DNA from: Candidatus Woesearchaeota archaeon CG1_02_57_44
GTDB taxonomy: Archaea; Nanobdellota; Nanobdellia; Woesearchaeales; CG1-02-57-44
Length of the DNA: 35,326 nucleotides
Assembly: GCA_001871415.1 (NCBI GenBank)
Contig: MNWW01000036.1
Coordinates: 1 to 35,326 of the forward strand
Direction: 5' to 3'
The position numbers were made by a program, and so were the translations under genes. Below the pieces are notes generated by a model that did not search any database, was not told where the DNA came from, and worked only from the letters and a program-made list of their open reading frames with translations. Positions 1 to 8,399 of the stretch are shown here, piece by piece. Within the stretch, counting starts at the first letter, position 1. Each line of letters starts with the position of its first letter.

Positions 1-11
1 TATTGAAATAA

Positions 12-29
12 ATTCATTCATTCATTCAT
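12..29. repeat. Short ATTC tandem repeat
   Basis: Four consecutive ATTC units lie in the A+T-rich stretch upstream of orc1. They sit next to the ORB-like element and could belong to an origin, but the rest of the region is outside the window. Confidence 0.5.
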
Positions 30-36
30 ACTAACC

Positions 37-58
37 CTTCCACACGAAATCAAGGGGT
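37..58 (+). promoter_or_regulatory. Origin recognition box (ORB)-like element upstream of orc1/cdc6
   Basis: TTCCACACGAAATCAAGGGG followed by T resembles the archaeal ORB consensus, which has a TTCCA half, a GAAA core and a terminal run of four G then T. The G-run points toward orc1. ORBs bind Orc1/Cdc6 and typically lie beside that gene. A related element occurs at 27230-27250. Only one copy is visible here because the window begins at this point. Confidence 0.6.
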
Positions 59-75
59 GGGCGCGATTTAACAAA

Positions 76-85
76 CTATTTATAC
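76..85 (+). promoter_or_regulatory. TATA box of the orc1-polD operon
   Basis: CTATTTATAC is centred near 81, so transcription should begin near 108. That leaves room for the Shine-Dalgarno sequence GGAGGTG at 113-119 before the GTG start at 127, and makes the upstream in-frame GTG at 97 unlikely. Confidence 0.6.
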
Positions 86-126
86 CACCGTTTCTTGTGC
101 AGAATTTCCTGTGGAGGTGTGAGAAC

Positions 127-1341
127 GTGGGGGACCGTAACCTATCAGACTTTTTTCAGTCATACATAAAAAAGCAGAGCATCTTCATCAACAAGAAGGT
201 TTTACAGGATCAGCATACCCCGTCTGAGATCCTGCACCGTAAGGAGCAACTGGGCCAGATTGCAAGTGTCCTGGCCCCCTGCCTTCGCGGCGAAAAGCCA
301 TCCAATCTCTTCATCTACGGCAAAACGGGCACAGGAAAGACCCTTGCGATGAAATATGCGCAAGGCGAGCTTGAGTCAGTAGCAAAAGACAACAACCTGC
401 CTTTGCAGATAATCTATACTAATTGTAAGATGAAAAAGATAGCTGCGACAGAATATCGGCTCATTGCGGAGCTGGGCCGTGCGTTGGGCGTCGACATACC
501 ACCAACAGGCCTGCCGACTGATGAGGTCTATAATATCTTCTTCAACCGCGTCGTGCAGGCAAAGGCGCTCATTCTGGTCATCCTTGATGAGATTGACGTG
601 CTCGTGGCAAAGAACTCTGATGAGGTGCTATACAACCTGACGCGCATGAACGCGGATCTGCAGGGCGCGAGTCTTTCTATCATCGGCATCAGCAATGACC
701 TGCGCTTCACTGAGTTATTAGACCCGCGGGTGCGCTCAAGCCTGAGCGAAGAAGAACTGGTGTTTCCTCCCTATAATGCAGTGCAGCTGCAGGACATCTT
801 GCGCAAGCGCTCAACCGAAGCGTTCAAGACCAACGCGATAGGGCCTGGTGTCATTGAGAAGTGCGCCGCCTACGCGGCCCGCGAGCACGGCGATGCGAGA
901 AGAGCCCTGGAGCTCCTGCGTGTGGCGGGCGAGATAGCTGATAGGGCTGAATCCGAGCAGGTAGGCATAGAACATCTGGACCTTGCGGAAGACAAGATAG
1001 AGCACGATCGCATGCTGGAAGTGGTGCAGACACACCCCAAGCAGCATCAGGTCGTCTTGCTCTCCATGCTGCGCAGCCCCACCCATCAAGGTGTCGTGCA
1101 GACCGGAACTGTGTATGATACCTACCGCGAGCTCTGCGCGCCCGTAGGGCTGCGGCCATTGACCCAGCGCCGCGTTTCAGATATCATAGGGGAGTTTGAC
1201 ATGCTGGGTATCATCAACGCCAAGGTGCATAGCTTCGGTCGTTATGGCAGGACGCGTAACATCTCTGTGCAGATTCCTTCCAGCCTGCTGCCCACGGTCA
1301 ATGCTATCTTGCAGGACGCCTTGCATCTACCCAGGATATAG
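127..1341 (+). CDS. orc1/cdc6: Orc1/Cdc6 replication initiator
   Basis: This is the AAA+ initiator that binds origin DNA and loads the MCM helicase. The 404-aa protein has Walker A GKTGTGKT at about residues 65-72, Walker B with D154-E155 in LVILDEID, a sensor-like stretch SIIGISND, and a C-terminal winged-helix region from about 300 to the end. This is the usual length for archaeal Cdc6. I chose GTG at 127 because GGAGGTG lies 7 nt upstream and the TATA box at 76-85 would place the transcript start after the alternative GTG at 97. It is the first gene of an operon with both PolD subunits, an order also known in Thermococcales near the origin. The ORB-like site at 37-58 supports an origin-proximal position and possible autoregulation. 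Confidence 0.95.
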   Translation: MGDRNLSDFFQSYIKKQSIFINKKVLQDQHTPSEILHRKEQLGQIASVLAPCLRGEKPSNLFIYGKTGTGKTLAMKYAQGELESVAKDNNLPLQIIYTNCKMKKIAATEYRLIAELGRALGVDIPPTGLPTDEVYNIFFNRVVQAKALILVILDEIDVLVAKNSDEVLYNLTRMNADLQGASLSIIGISNDLRFTELLDPRVRSSLSEEELVFPPYNAVQLQDILRKRSTEAFKTNAIGPGVIEKCAAYAAREHGDARRALELLRVAGEIADRAESEQVGIEHLDLAEDKIEHDRMLEVVQTHPKQHQVVLLSMLRSPTHQGVVQTGTVYDTYRELCAPVGLRPLTQRRVSDIIGEFDMLGIINAKVHSFGRYGRTRNISVQIPSSLLPTVNAILQDALHLPRI

Positions 1342-1344
1342 ACC

Positions 1345-2763
1345 ATGAAGCAGCTGGTAGCGCAACTGATGGACCGCGGTATTATTGTGACAAGCGATCT
1401 GCTCGAGCGCCTAGCTGATGAGGGCGCAAGAGTGCGGGTGGCGGAGTATCTACGCAAGAACCCGCACGCATCAAGCATCGAGCCTGCGTTCGATCAAGAA
1501 GACGGCAGCTACGTCAATCCCATCATCATCATAGCGCCCGAGATGTTTACCACAGACCCGCAGCCATTCACGTTGCAGGGATTCACCTCCTATTTTCGCT
1601 CGCGCTACAAGACGCTGGCAGGCATGCTATCGCATCATCCTGCGCTGGCGTCCGCGGTATCGATCGCGAAGCTCGCGCCGGGCCGCCAGGGAGCAGTCAT
1701 CGGCATGCTGGCAAATAAGCGCGTGGCAAAGACAGGCAGCATCATCTTGGATGTGGAGGATCTGACCGGCTCGCTCAAATGCATGGTGAAGGCAGACGCT
1801 GCCTGCGCCAAGAAAGCAGCGAACCTGACGGAAGACACGGTCGTTGGCCTCGTGGGGCACGCGGGCAAGGGAGTGCTGTTCTGCAATGATATCATCTTGC
1901 CGGATCTTCCTGTCACAACAACCATCAAGAAAGGGCCAAGGGAATCCTATGCCATTTTCCTCTCTGACCTGCACGTGGGCTCGAACAATTTTCTCGCTGG
2001 CGAGTTTGATGCGTTCCTGGATTGGATGGCGGGCAAGGAAGGGACGCCAGAGCAGCGCCGCATAGCGTCGCTCGTGCGCTATGTCTTTATCGCAGGGGAT
2101 CTTGTTGACGGCGTCGGGGTCTATCCGAACCAGGAGGACGAGCTCGTCATCAAGGATATCCGTGAGCAATACGAAGAATGCGCGCGCTTGCTCTCGCGCA
2201 TACCACAGGACAAGACCATTGTCGTATCACCCGGCAATCACGACTACGTGCGCATAGCGGAGCCCCAGCCGCGCCTGGATGAGCGCTACGCGGCCTCATT
2301 GCTGGCGATGCCGAATCTTATCAGCGTGACCAACCCTGCCTATCTCTCATTTGAGCGCATGTCGGGCTTTCCAGGTTTTGACATCCTGCTCTATCATGGC
2401 AATAGCTTTGATCATTACTTCGCGAACATGGATGTCATACGCATGGCCGGCGGCTACGACCGCTCGGATTTGCTGATGCGTTATCTGTTGCGCGTGCGGC
2501 ATCTTGCGCCTACTTACAGTTCGACACAGCTCATGCCGCTCGCCGACCGTGACCCGCTGGTCGTGCGTCGCGTGCCGGACTTCTTTGTCACCGGTCACAT
2601 CCATAAGAGCAACGTGTCAACCTACCGTGGGGTGACCATGATATCCGGCTCTTGCTTCCAGTCGACGACCGCGTTTCAGGAGCGCGTCGGTCACAAGCCC
2701 GAGCCAGGGTACGTGCCCTGCGTCAATCTGCAGACGAGGCAGATAACAGTGATGAGGTTCTAA
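1345..2763 (+). CDS. polB (DP1): DNA polymerase D small subunit DP1 (exonuclease)
   Basis: This is the 3'-5' proofreading subunit of the archaeal replicative polymerase PolD. It has an OB-fold region at about 110-190 followed by a calcineurin-like phosphoesterase domain. The metal-site motifs are visible: D208-x-H210 in SDLHVGS, GD252, GNH299D, H351-G-N and GHIH with H418 and H420. All ligands are present, so it should be catalytically active. At 472 aa it is shorter than the Pyrococcus protein and has only a short N-terminal region before the OB fold. It starts 3 nt after orc1 and is followed 2 nt later by the large subunit, so the three are co-transcribed. Confidence 0.95.
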   Translation: MKQLVAQLMDRGIIVTSDLLERLADEGARVRVAEYLRKNPHASSIEPAFDQEDGSYVNPIIIIAPEMFTTDPQPFTLQGFTSYFRSRYKTLAGMLSHHPALASAVSIAKLAPGRQGAVIGMLANKRVAKTGSIILDVEDLTGSLKCMVKADAACAKKAANLTEDTVVGLVGHAGKGVLFCNDIILPDLPVTTTIKKGPRESYAIFLSDLHVGSNNFLAGEFDAFLDWMAGKEGTPEQRRIASLVRYVFIAGDLVDGVGVYPNQEDELVIKDIREQYEECARLLSRIPQDKTIVVSPGNHDYVRIAEPQPRLDERYAASLLAMPNLISVTNPAYLSFERMSGFPGFDILLYHGNSFDHYFANMDVIRMAGGYDRSDLLMRYLLRVRHLAPTYSSTQLMPLADRDPLVVRRVPDFFVTGHIHKSNVSTYRGVTMISGSCFQSTTAFQERVGHKPEPGYVPCVNLQTRQITVMRF

Positions 2764-2765
2764 CG

Positions 2766-5700
2766 ATGTCTGTGCAATCCTACTTCAAGGCGCTCTCTGA
2801 GGAAGTGGCGATGTGCTATGGCATCGCCAGCAGCGCGCGCGCGAAAGGATTCGACCCCGACACCAAGGTGGAGGTCCATCTGGCGCGGGACATGGCTGAG
2901 CGCGTTGAAGGGTTGGTCGGTTCTGTCGCGCCCCAGATTGTCGGCTCGGGCATGACCGCGCGCATCAAGGAGCTCGAGAAGCAATATGGGGAGCAGGACT
3001 GGCGCGTGGCGCTGGTCATCGCGGCAGAAGTGGCAAAGCAGAGCTTCTGTAAGTTCGCTGACGAGCGCGAGGCCATGGAAGTGGGCATCCGTGTGGGCTT
3101 CGCGTATCACACCGTGGGTGTTGTCGCGGCCCCGTTAGAGGGCTTCATCGAGCTGGCGATAAAGCAGCGCCGTGATGGCAAGGCGTATCTCGCGGCAAAG
3201 TACGCAGGGCCGGTGAGAGGTGCGGGCGGCACTGCCGCCGCGGTCTCTGTTGTCATCGCCGACTACGTCGGCCGTCAGATGGGATACGCGCAATACGACC
3301 CTGATGACAAGGAGACCGAGCGCATGATAACCGAGCTGACTGATTATCATGAGCGCGTGACCAATCTGCAATACAAACCCTCTGATGACGAGATTCGCTA
3401 TTTGGTGCAGCACCTGCCTGTGGAGGTTGACGGCGATCCGACCGAGCAGCGTGAGGTTTCCAATTACAAAGATCTGCCGCGCGTCGCGACCAATCGCATC
3501 CGTGGGGGGGTCTGTCTCGTGGTCTCCATGATAGCGCTCAAGGCCCCAAAGTTAAGGACGAACATGCTCTCCTGGGGGAAGGACATGGGCATGGACTGGT
3601 CCTGGCTCACGGACTTTGAGAAGATTCAGAAAAAAGCCAAGGCAGGCAAGAGTGCCGGCAAAGGCGGCATGCTCCCTGACTTCACATACATTGCTGACCT
3701 GCCTGCGGGCAGGCCGGTGCTTGGTTATCCGCTGCGCGCGGGCGGCTTTCGTTTGCGCTACGGTCGCAGCCGACTTTCAGGATTCAGCGCTGTGGGTATC
3801 CATCCAGCCACGCTCCAGGTGCTCAATGATTTCATCGCTGTGGGAACACAGCTGAAGACCGAGCGTCCGGGCAAGGCGGCGTCAGTGACGCCGTGCGATA
3901 GCATCGAAGGTCCTGTGGTCAGGCTGCAGGATGGAAGCGTCCTGCACCTGCAGGATGAGGCAGAGGCTAAGCGTGTCGCCGCGAGCGTCACGGATATTCT
4001 GTTCCTGGGGGACATGCTCATCAGCTACGGCGACTTCTTCGACCGTGGGCATCCTCTGATTCCAGCGGGTTATTGTGAAGAATGGTGGTTCGCTGAGCTC
4101 AAGGGAAAGGCCAAGCAAGGTGATGGCCTGCAGGCCGTGGCAAAAGCGCTCTCCTGTGAAGAGCGCGAGCTTCGTGCGCTGGGCGCCACAATCAAAAACC
4201 TTGATTTTAATGTCTCGCTCGCGCTCGCCGCGTCGCGCTGGCTTGGCGTGCTGCACCCACGCATGACGCACTGGTGGAAGCTGCTTGACGAGCCAGCGTG
4301 GAAAGCATTGCTGGAAGGCCTGCGAAAAGCAAAGGATGCGAAAGAAGCGATAAACAATGAGTTCTCAGACATCATCGTCCCCTATGGCAGTGCCTTCAAG
4401 GCCGCTTGCGAAAAAGCGCGGCTCCCGCACAAGGTGCAGCTCAATGAGTTCGTCATCTTCTCTGGCGCTGATGCTGCGGCATTGCGCCTGCTCTTCTTGA
4501 GTCCAAAGGGAGTATTGCTTGACGCGCAGTCGCTCGCGCAGGATCCGCTCGCGGCGCTCAGCCATACAGTGCAAGTGCGCGACAAGACAGGGACATTCAT
4601 CGGTGCGCGCATGGGTCGCCCGGAGAAGGCCAAGATGCGGCGCATGACCGGAAGTCCCCATGGGTTGTTTCCGGTAGGAAAAGAGGGCGGCAAGATGCGC
4701 TCCTTGCAGGCGTCGCTGGAAAAAGGCGCGGTGACAGCAGATTTTCGTGCGTATCTGCGCGACGACGGGAGCGCGTCATTCTTCCCCGGCGATGGCAAGC
4801 CTGCGATGTGGTGCAATACCTGCGGCAAGGTCGTGCTGGAATCATGCAACCTGGGTTGTGACCTGGCGACGCACTATCGCTCAAGCGTTCCCATAACCGA
4901 GCATTTCAAGCAGAGCCTTGAGCGTCTGGGCATGTCATCGTTTCCAGACCTCATCAAGGGCGTGCGCGGCACCATGAACGCGGACCACGAGGTGGAGCAT
5001 GTCATGAAATCCATCCTGCGCGCCAAGCACAAGGTCTATGTCAACAAGGACGGAACGACCCGTTATGACATGACAGAATTGCCCATCACACATTTCACTC
5101 CGAAAGAGGTGGGCACCAGCGTCGCCCGCCTGCGAGAGCTCGGCTACACTGAGGACATGGATGGCACGTCCCTCGAACACGAGACACAGGTGCTAGACCT
5201 GTTGCCCCAGGATGTCATCCTGCCTGTCAATACTGATACAGCGGACTGCGCTGACGAGGTGCTCATCAACATAGCGGGTTTCATCGATGACCTGCTCGAG
5301 CGCATGTACGGCCTTGAACCTTACTACAACATCAAGACGCGCGAGGATCTGGTCGGTCATCTGGTGATCGGGCTTGCGCCGCACATCTCCGCGGGCATCA
5401 TCGGTCGCATCGTGGGCTTCTCCGGCACCCAAGGATGCCTCGCGCATCCGCTCTGGCACGCTGCCCAGCGCCGCGATTGCGACGGTGACGAGAATTGCAT
5501 CCTGCTGCTCCTTGACGGGCTCATCAATTTCTCCCGCAAGTTCCTGCCTGACCGCAGAGGCAGTCGCACCATGGACGCGCCATTGGTTTTGACAGACATC
5601 CTGGTCCCTTCAGAGGTCGACGACATGGTCCATAAGCTCGACATCGCGGGGGAGTATCCGCTTGAGCTCTGGCAGAAGGGCCTGCTGCTGGAGTCGCCAA

Positions 5701-6227
5701 AGAAGGTGAAGGTCGCGCAGCTGGGAGACTTCCTAGGCACTGATAGACAGTACATAGGTATGCGCTACACAAACACGGTGACGAGCGTCAACGCGGGTGT
5801 GCTCTGCAGCTCATACAAGACCCTGCCCAGTATGGAAGACAAGCTCAAAGGGCAAATGGGCCTGGCCGAGAAGCTCTGGAGCGTCGAGGCGAGTGATGTC
5901 GCGCGCCTGGTCATCGACAAGCATTTCATGAAGGATATCATCGGCAACCTGCGTCAGTTCAGCATGCAGAAGTTCCGCTGCGTGGACTGCAATGAGAAAT
6001 ATCGCAGGCCGCCGCTGGCAGGAAAGTGCAAGTGCGGCGGCAAGTTGTTGTTCACCGTGACCGAAGGGACTGTCATAAAATACCTGATCCCCAGCATCAG
6101 CCTTGCGCAGAAATACAACCTGCCGCCGTATTCGCAGCAGCGCCTGGAGATAGTGCGCGAGCGCGTCGAGTCCATGTTCGGCAGGAGCAGAGATAAGCAG
6201 GAAGCGCTCGGGAGATGGTTCGGGTGA
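2766..6227 (+). CDS. polC (DP2): DNA polymerase D large subunit DP2 (polymerase)
   Basis: This is the catalytic subunit of PolD, with a fold of the two-barrel RNA-polymerase type. The protein is about 1153 aa. The catalytic aspartates are D906 and D908 in DCDGDENCILLLLD. Zinc-binding cysteine clusters are at about 682-700 (CNTCGKV..CNLGC) and 1071-1095 (CVDC..CKCGG). No intein interrupts the catalytic motif, although DP2 is a common intein host. The last residues, QEALGRWF before a final G, form a PIP-box-like peptide for binding PCNA. The ATG at 2766 follows DP1 by 2 nt and has a weak GAGG 9 nt upstream; an upstream in-frame extension inside DP1 is rejected. Confidence 0.95.
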   Translation: MSVQSYFKALSEEVAMCYGIASSARAKGFDPDTKVEVHLARDMAERVEGLVGSVAPQIVGSGMTARIKELEKQYGEQDWRVALVIAAEVAKQSFCKFADEREAMEVGIRVGFAYHTVGVVAAPLEGFIELAIKQRRDGKAYLAAKYAGPVRGAGGTAAAVSVVIADYVGRQMGYAQYDPDDKETERMITELTDYHERVTNLQYKPSDDEIRYLVQHLPVEVDGDPTEQREVSNYKDLPRVATNRIRGGVCLVVSMIALKAPKLRTNMLSWGKDMGMDWSWLTDFEKIQKKAKAGKSAGKGGMLPDFTYIADLPAGRPVLGYPLRAGGFRLRYGRSRLSGFSAVGIHPATLQVLNDFIAVGTQLKTERPGKAASVTPCDSIEGPVVRLQDGSVLHLQDEAEAKRVAASVTDILFLGDMLISYGDFFDRGHPLIPAGYCEEWWFAELKGKAKQGDGLQAVAKALSCEERELRALGATIKNLDFNVSLALAASRWLGVLHPRMTHWWKLLDEPAWKALLEGLRKAKDAKEAINNEFSDIIVPYGSAFKAACEKARLPHKVQLNEFVIFSGADAAALRLLFLSPKGVLLDAQSLAQDPLAALSHTVQVRDKTGTFIGARMGRPEKAKMRRMTGSPHGLFPVGKEGGKMRSLQASLEKGAVTADFRAYLRDDGSASFFPGDGKPAMWCNTCGKVVLESCNLGCDLATHYRSSVPITEHFKQSLERLGMSSFPDLIKGVRGTMNADHEVEHVMKSILRAKHKVYVNKDGTTRYDMTELPITHFTPKEVGTSVARLRELGYTEDMDGTSLEHETQVLDLLPQDVILPVNTDTADCADEVLINIAGFIDDLLERMYGLEPYYNIKTREDLVGHLVIGLAPHISAGIIGRIVGFSGTQGCLAHPLWHAAQRRDCDGDENCILLLLDGLINFSRKFLPDRRGSRTMDAPLVLTDILVPSEVDDMVHKLDIAGEYPLELWQKGLLLESPKKVKVAQLGDFLGTDRQYIGMRYTNTVTSVNAGVLCSSYKTLPSMEDKLKGQMGLAEKLWSVEASDVARLVIDKHFMKDIIGNLRQFSMQKFRCVDCNEKYRRPPLAGKCKCGGKLLFTVTEGTVIKYLIPSISLAQKYNLPPYSQQRLEIVRERVESMFGRSRDKQEALGRWFG

Positions 6228-6279
6228 GGCGCGTCATACGACATTGCAGTCGGATGCACTACTGGATGGATGCGTAGGG

Positions 6280-6291
6280 TTCTCCGGAGAA
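6280..6291. other. Palindrome between convergent genes
   Basis: TTCTCCGGAGAA is a perfect 12-bp palindrome lying just outside the stop codon of the minus-strand acylphosphatase gene and about 50 nt after the polD stop. It could end transcripts or bind a protein. There is no clear T-tract, so the role is uncertain. Confidence 0.3.
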
Positions 6292-6292
6292 T

Positions 6293-6568
6293 TCAACCCT
6301 TCACCCAGAACCCTTCGTATTCGTCGTCGGGGACATCAATATACTCAACATCGACCTTGTCCACTTTCGCCAGCAGCGGCCCGACCTTGCAGAACTCGAT
6401 AAGCTGCTTGGCCTTGGCTTCATCGCCGCAGGCAAGCACCTCTACTGTCCCATCCCGTTTATTTTCCGCATACCCTGCGAGCCCAAGCTTCGCTGCCTTT
6501 TGCCGGGTCTCTTCGCGGTAGAACACGCCCTGCACTTTGCCGGACACTTTCAACCTGACCGCCTTCAT
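6293..6568 (-). CDS. acyP: Acylphosphatase
   Basis: This small 91-aa enzyme hydrolyses carboxyl-phosphate bonds such as acyl phosphates. The family signature is clear: GKVQGVFYRE at about 10-19 holds the phosphate loop and catalytic Arg, and GYAENKRDGTVEV at about 32-44 holds the catalytic Asn. Length and alpha/beta pattern are those of the family. It is the third gene of a three-gene unit after aIF2-beta; its ATG overlaps the preceding stop by 4 nt. It converges on the polD large-subunit gene. Confidence 0.93.
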   Translation of the reverse strand: MKAVRLKVSGKVQGVFYREETRQKAAKLGLAGYAENKRDGTVEVLACGDEAKAKQLIEFCKVGPLLAKVDKVDVEYIDVPDDEYEGFWVKG

Positions 6569-6852
6569 GCTTCCACCAGTATGGCATACGGGATGCCGTC
6601 TATCTTCTTGACGCTGGATAGGCCAATCTTCTCCTCTACTAGTGCGATTGTCTTCTCGCCAGCGACGATAGCGTGATGTGCGAGCTTCACAGCGGCGATG
6701 ATCTCATCAGGTGTCGCGTCAGCGCCTGCGAAGAATCCTGCGGAGAAATCCAGCACCTTGTCGTCTTCCTCAAAGCTCCTGCCCGCGAGCGCAGCGTCGA
6801 TGGCAGTGACCAATAGGCGCTTGCCCGGAAGCTCTTTTTTCGTGAGTCTCAT
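6565..6852 (-). CDS. Conserved-looking small protein of unknown function (95 aa)
   Basis: I do not recognise this protein. The start MRLTKKELPGK is chosen because its ATG overlaps the aIF2-beta stop by 4 nt (ATGA), and its own stop overlaps the acylphosphatase ATG in the same way. It is a soluble alpha/beta-type sequence without cysteines, membrane segments or a signal peptide. It has a charged N-terminus, a central acidic stretch EEDDKVLDFSAGFF, and a helical region DEIIAAVKLAHHAIVAGEKTIALVEEK. The tight translational coupling suggests it is made with aIF2-beta, but no function follows from that. Confidence 0.75.
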   Translation of the reverse strand: MRLTKKELPGKRLLVTAIDAALAGRSFEEDDKVLDFSAGFFAGADATPDEIIAAVKLAHHAIVAGEKTIALVEEKIGLSSVKKIDGIPYAILVEA

Positions 6853-7256
6853 AGTCTGGCGCGTACCACTTGCCTTGCGCCGCAGGCCTGGCACTTGAGG
6901 GTGTTGATGTTGCTATCCTTGGAAAGCGTCGTGTCCGGCTTGCCGCACTCGCGGCAGATGACGAAATCATGCGCGAACTGCCGGACCTTGCCATTGAATC
7001 TGCTGGCGGATATCTTGGTGCCCATGATGAGCGCGTTGCCGCGAAGATCGCCTGGTGTCGCGAGCTCGCGCAGGATGTATTTCTGCAATTGATTGACAGG
7101 CCTGCCCAGCGCGTCTGCTACCTGCTTGAAATTACCGATGACGGTCTTGTTGCCTTCCATGTGCCCAGAAGCCTTGGGTATCTCGAAGCGCTCGAACTGC
7201 GTGGCCGAGTCCGGCAGCCGTTCGCGCGCCTTGTCGAGCATAGTATCGTAGTCCAT
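6849..7256 (-). CDS. aif2b: Translation initiation factor aIF2 subunit beta
   Basis: This is the beta subunit of the heterotrimeric factor that delivers initiator tRNA to the small ribosomal subunit. The 135-aa protein has the family core (VIGNFKQVADALGRPVNQLQKYILRELATPGD) and a C-terminal zinc ribbon with C101, C104, C122 and C125. The start MDYDTML is preferred over an ATG 12 nt upstream because the TATA box at 7280-7288 is centred about 28 nt before it, giving a leaderless mRNA. It is the first gene of a unit with the 95-aa protein and acylphosphatase, divergent from tyrS. Confidence 0.95.
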   Translation of the reverse strand: MDYDTMLDKARERLPDSATQFERFEIPKASGHMEGNKTVIGNFKQVADALGRPVNQLQKYILRELATPGDLRGNALIMGTKISASRFNGKVRQFAHDFVICRECGKPDTTLSKDSNINTLKCQACGARQVVRARL

Positions 7257-7279
7257 AGCATGCCACAAATCGCAGGTGG

Positions 7280-7288
7280 TATATAAAT
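7280..7288 (-). promoter_or_regulatory. TATA box of the aif2b operon
   Basis: On the minus strand this reads ATTTATATA, centred about 28 nt before the aif2b ATG. It lies back-to-back with the tyrS promoter. Confidence 0.65.
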
Positions 7289-7316
7289 CCTGCCGACATG
7301 CGCGTTCTCCACAAAC

Positions 7317-7324
7317 CTTTTATT
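7317..7324 (+). promoter_or_regulatory. TATA box of tyrS
   Basis: CTTTTATT is centred 26-27 nt before the tyrS ATG at 7347, consistent with a leaderless transcript. Confidence 0.55.
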
Positions 7325-7346
7325 CCCTCCACCCTTCCGTGAAGCC

Positions 7347-8399
7347 ATGGATACGCAATCACGCATGGACCTCATCAGGCAGGTGGGTGAGGAGATACTG
7401 ACGGAAGATGATCTGAAGGCGCTTCTGGACTCTAACGAGCATCCTATCGCCTATGACGGCTTTGAGCCCTCTGGCAAGGTGCACATAGCGCAAGGCGTCA
7501 TGCGCACCATAACCATCAACAAGATGCTCAAGGCGGGCTGCAAGTTCAAGATGCTGGTCGCGGACTGGCACGCATGGGCCAATAACAAGGTCGGCGGTGA
7601 TCTTGAGAATATACAGACTGTCGGCAACTACCTTATCGAGACCTGGAAGGCCGCGGGCATGGATACCGACAAGGTGGAGTTTGTCTGGGCCAATGATTTC
7701 ATGGCGGACAGAGACTATTGGAAGACCGTCATGAATGTCGCGCGTTCGAGCACGGTGAGTCGCATCCTGCGCTGCAGTCAGATAATGGGGCGCAAGGAAT
7801 CAGACGCACTGAACGCATCGCAGATATTTTATCCCTGCATGCAGGCAGCGGACATCTTCAAGCTCGATGTCGATATCTGCCAGCTGGGTCTTGACCAGCG
7901 CAAGGTCAATGTGCTGGCAAGAGAGCTTGCGCCAGGCCTTGGCTTCACCAAGCCCGTCGCCGTCCACCATCACATGCTCGCCGGATTGCACGAACCCAAG
8001 GGTGACGCGCTCGAGGCGAAGATGAGCAAGTCAAAGCCCGACTCCGCTATCTTCATGACCGATCCGGTAGAGGAGGTCGAGCGCAAGCTGAAAAAGGCCT
8101 TTTGCCCGGAGAAGCTGGTCGAGCAGAATCCTGTCATGGAATACTGCCGCTACATCCTGTTCGAGCGATTCCCGACCTTGGATATCGAGCGGCCAGAGAA
8201 GTTCGGTGGCGACATCTCCTATTCCTCCTACATGGAGCTTGAATTAGACTACACCGCAGGCAACCTGCATCCGGCAGATCTCAAGACCGCGGTGGCAAGG
8301 CAGCTCAATGAGCTGCTTGAGCCGGTGAGAAAGCACTTCGCCTCCGGCAGGCCAAAGGAGCTGCTCGAGCAGGTGCAATCATTCCAGGTAACGCGATGA
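7347..8399 (+). CDS. tyrS: Tyrosyl-tRNA synthetase
   Basis: This class I synthetase charges tRNA-Tyr with tyrosine. The HIGH-like motif is HIAQ in FEPSGKVHIAQGV (about 40-52) and the KMSKS loop is KMSKSKPDS (about 226-234). The N-terminal YDGFEPSGK stretch and the 350-aa length are those of archaeal TyrRS; the related TrpRS is the main alternative and is less likely. The Rossmann insertion WHAWANNKVGGDLENIQ is typical of the archaeal form. The ATG is about 27 nt after a TATA box. The M24 peptidase gene begins inside its stop codon (ATGA), so the two form an operon. Confidence 0.93.
   Translation: MDTQSRMDLIRQVGEEILTEDDLKALLDSNEHPIAYDGFEPSGKVHIAQGVMRTITINKMLKAGCKFKMLVADWHAWANNKVGGDLENIQTVGNYLIETWKAAGMDTDKVEFVWANDFMADRDYWKTVMNVARSSTVSRILRCSQIMGRKESDALNASQIFYPCMQAADIFKLDVDICQLGLDQRKVNVLARELAPGLGFTKPVAVHHHMLAGLHEPKGDALEAKMSKSKPDSAIFMTDPVEEVERKLKKAFCPEKLVEQNPVMEYCRYILFERFPTLDIERPEKFGGDISYSSYMELELDYTAGNLHPADLKTAVARQLNELLEPVRKHFASGRPKELLEQVQSFQVTR

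Noticed and set aside
97-126. Upstream in-frame GTG start for orc1
   Set aside because: The TATA box at 76-85 predicts transcription from about 108, and a good Shine-Dalgarno serves the GTG at 127.
5470-5500. Intein at the DP2 catalytic motif
   Set aside because: The motif DCDGDEN is continuous with its flanks; no inserted sequence is present.
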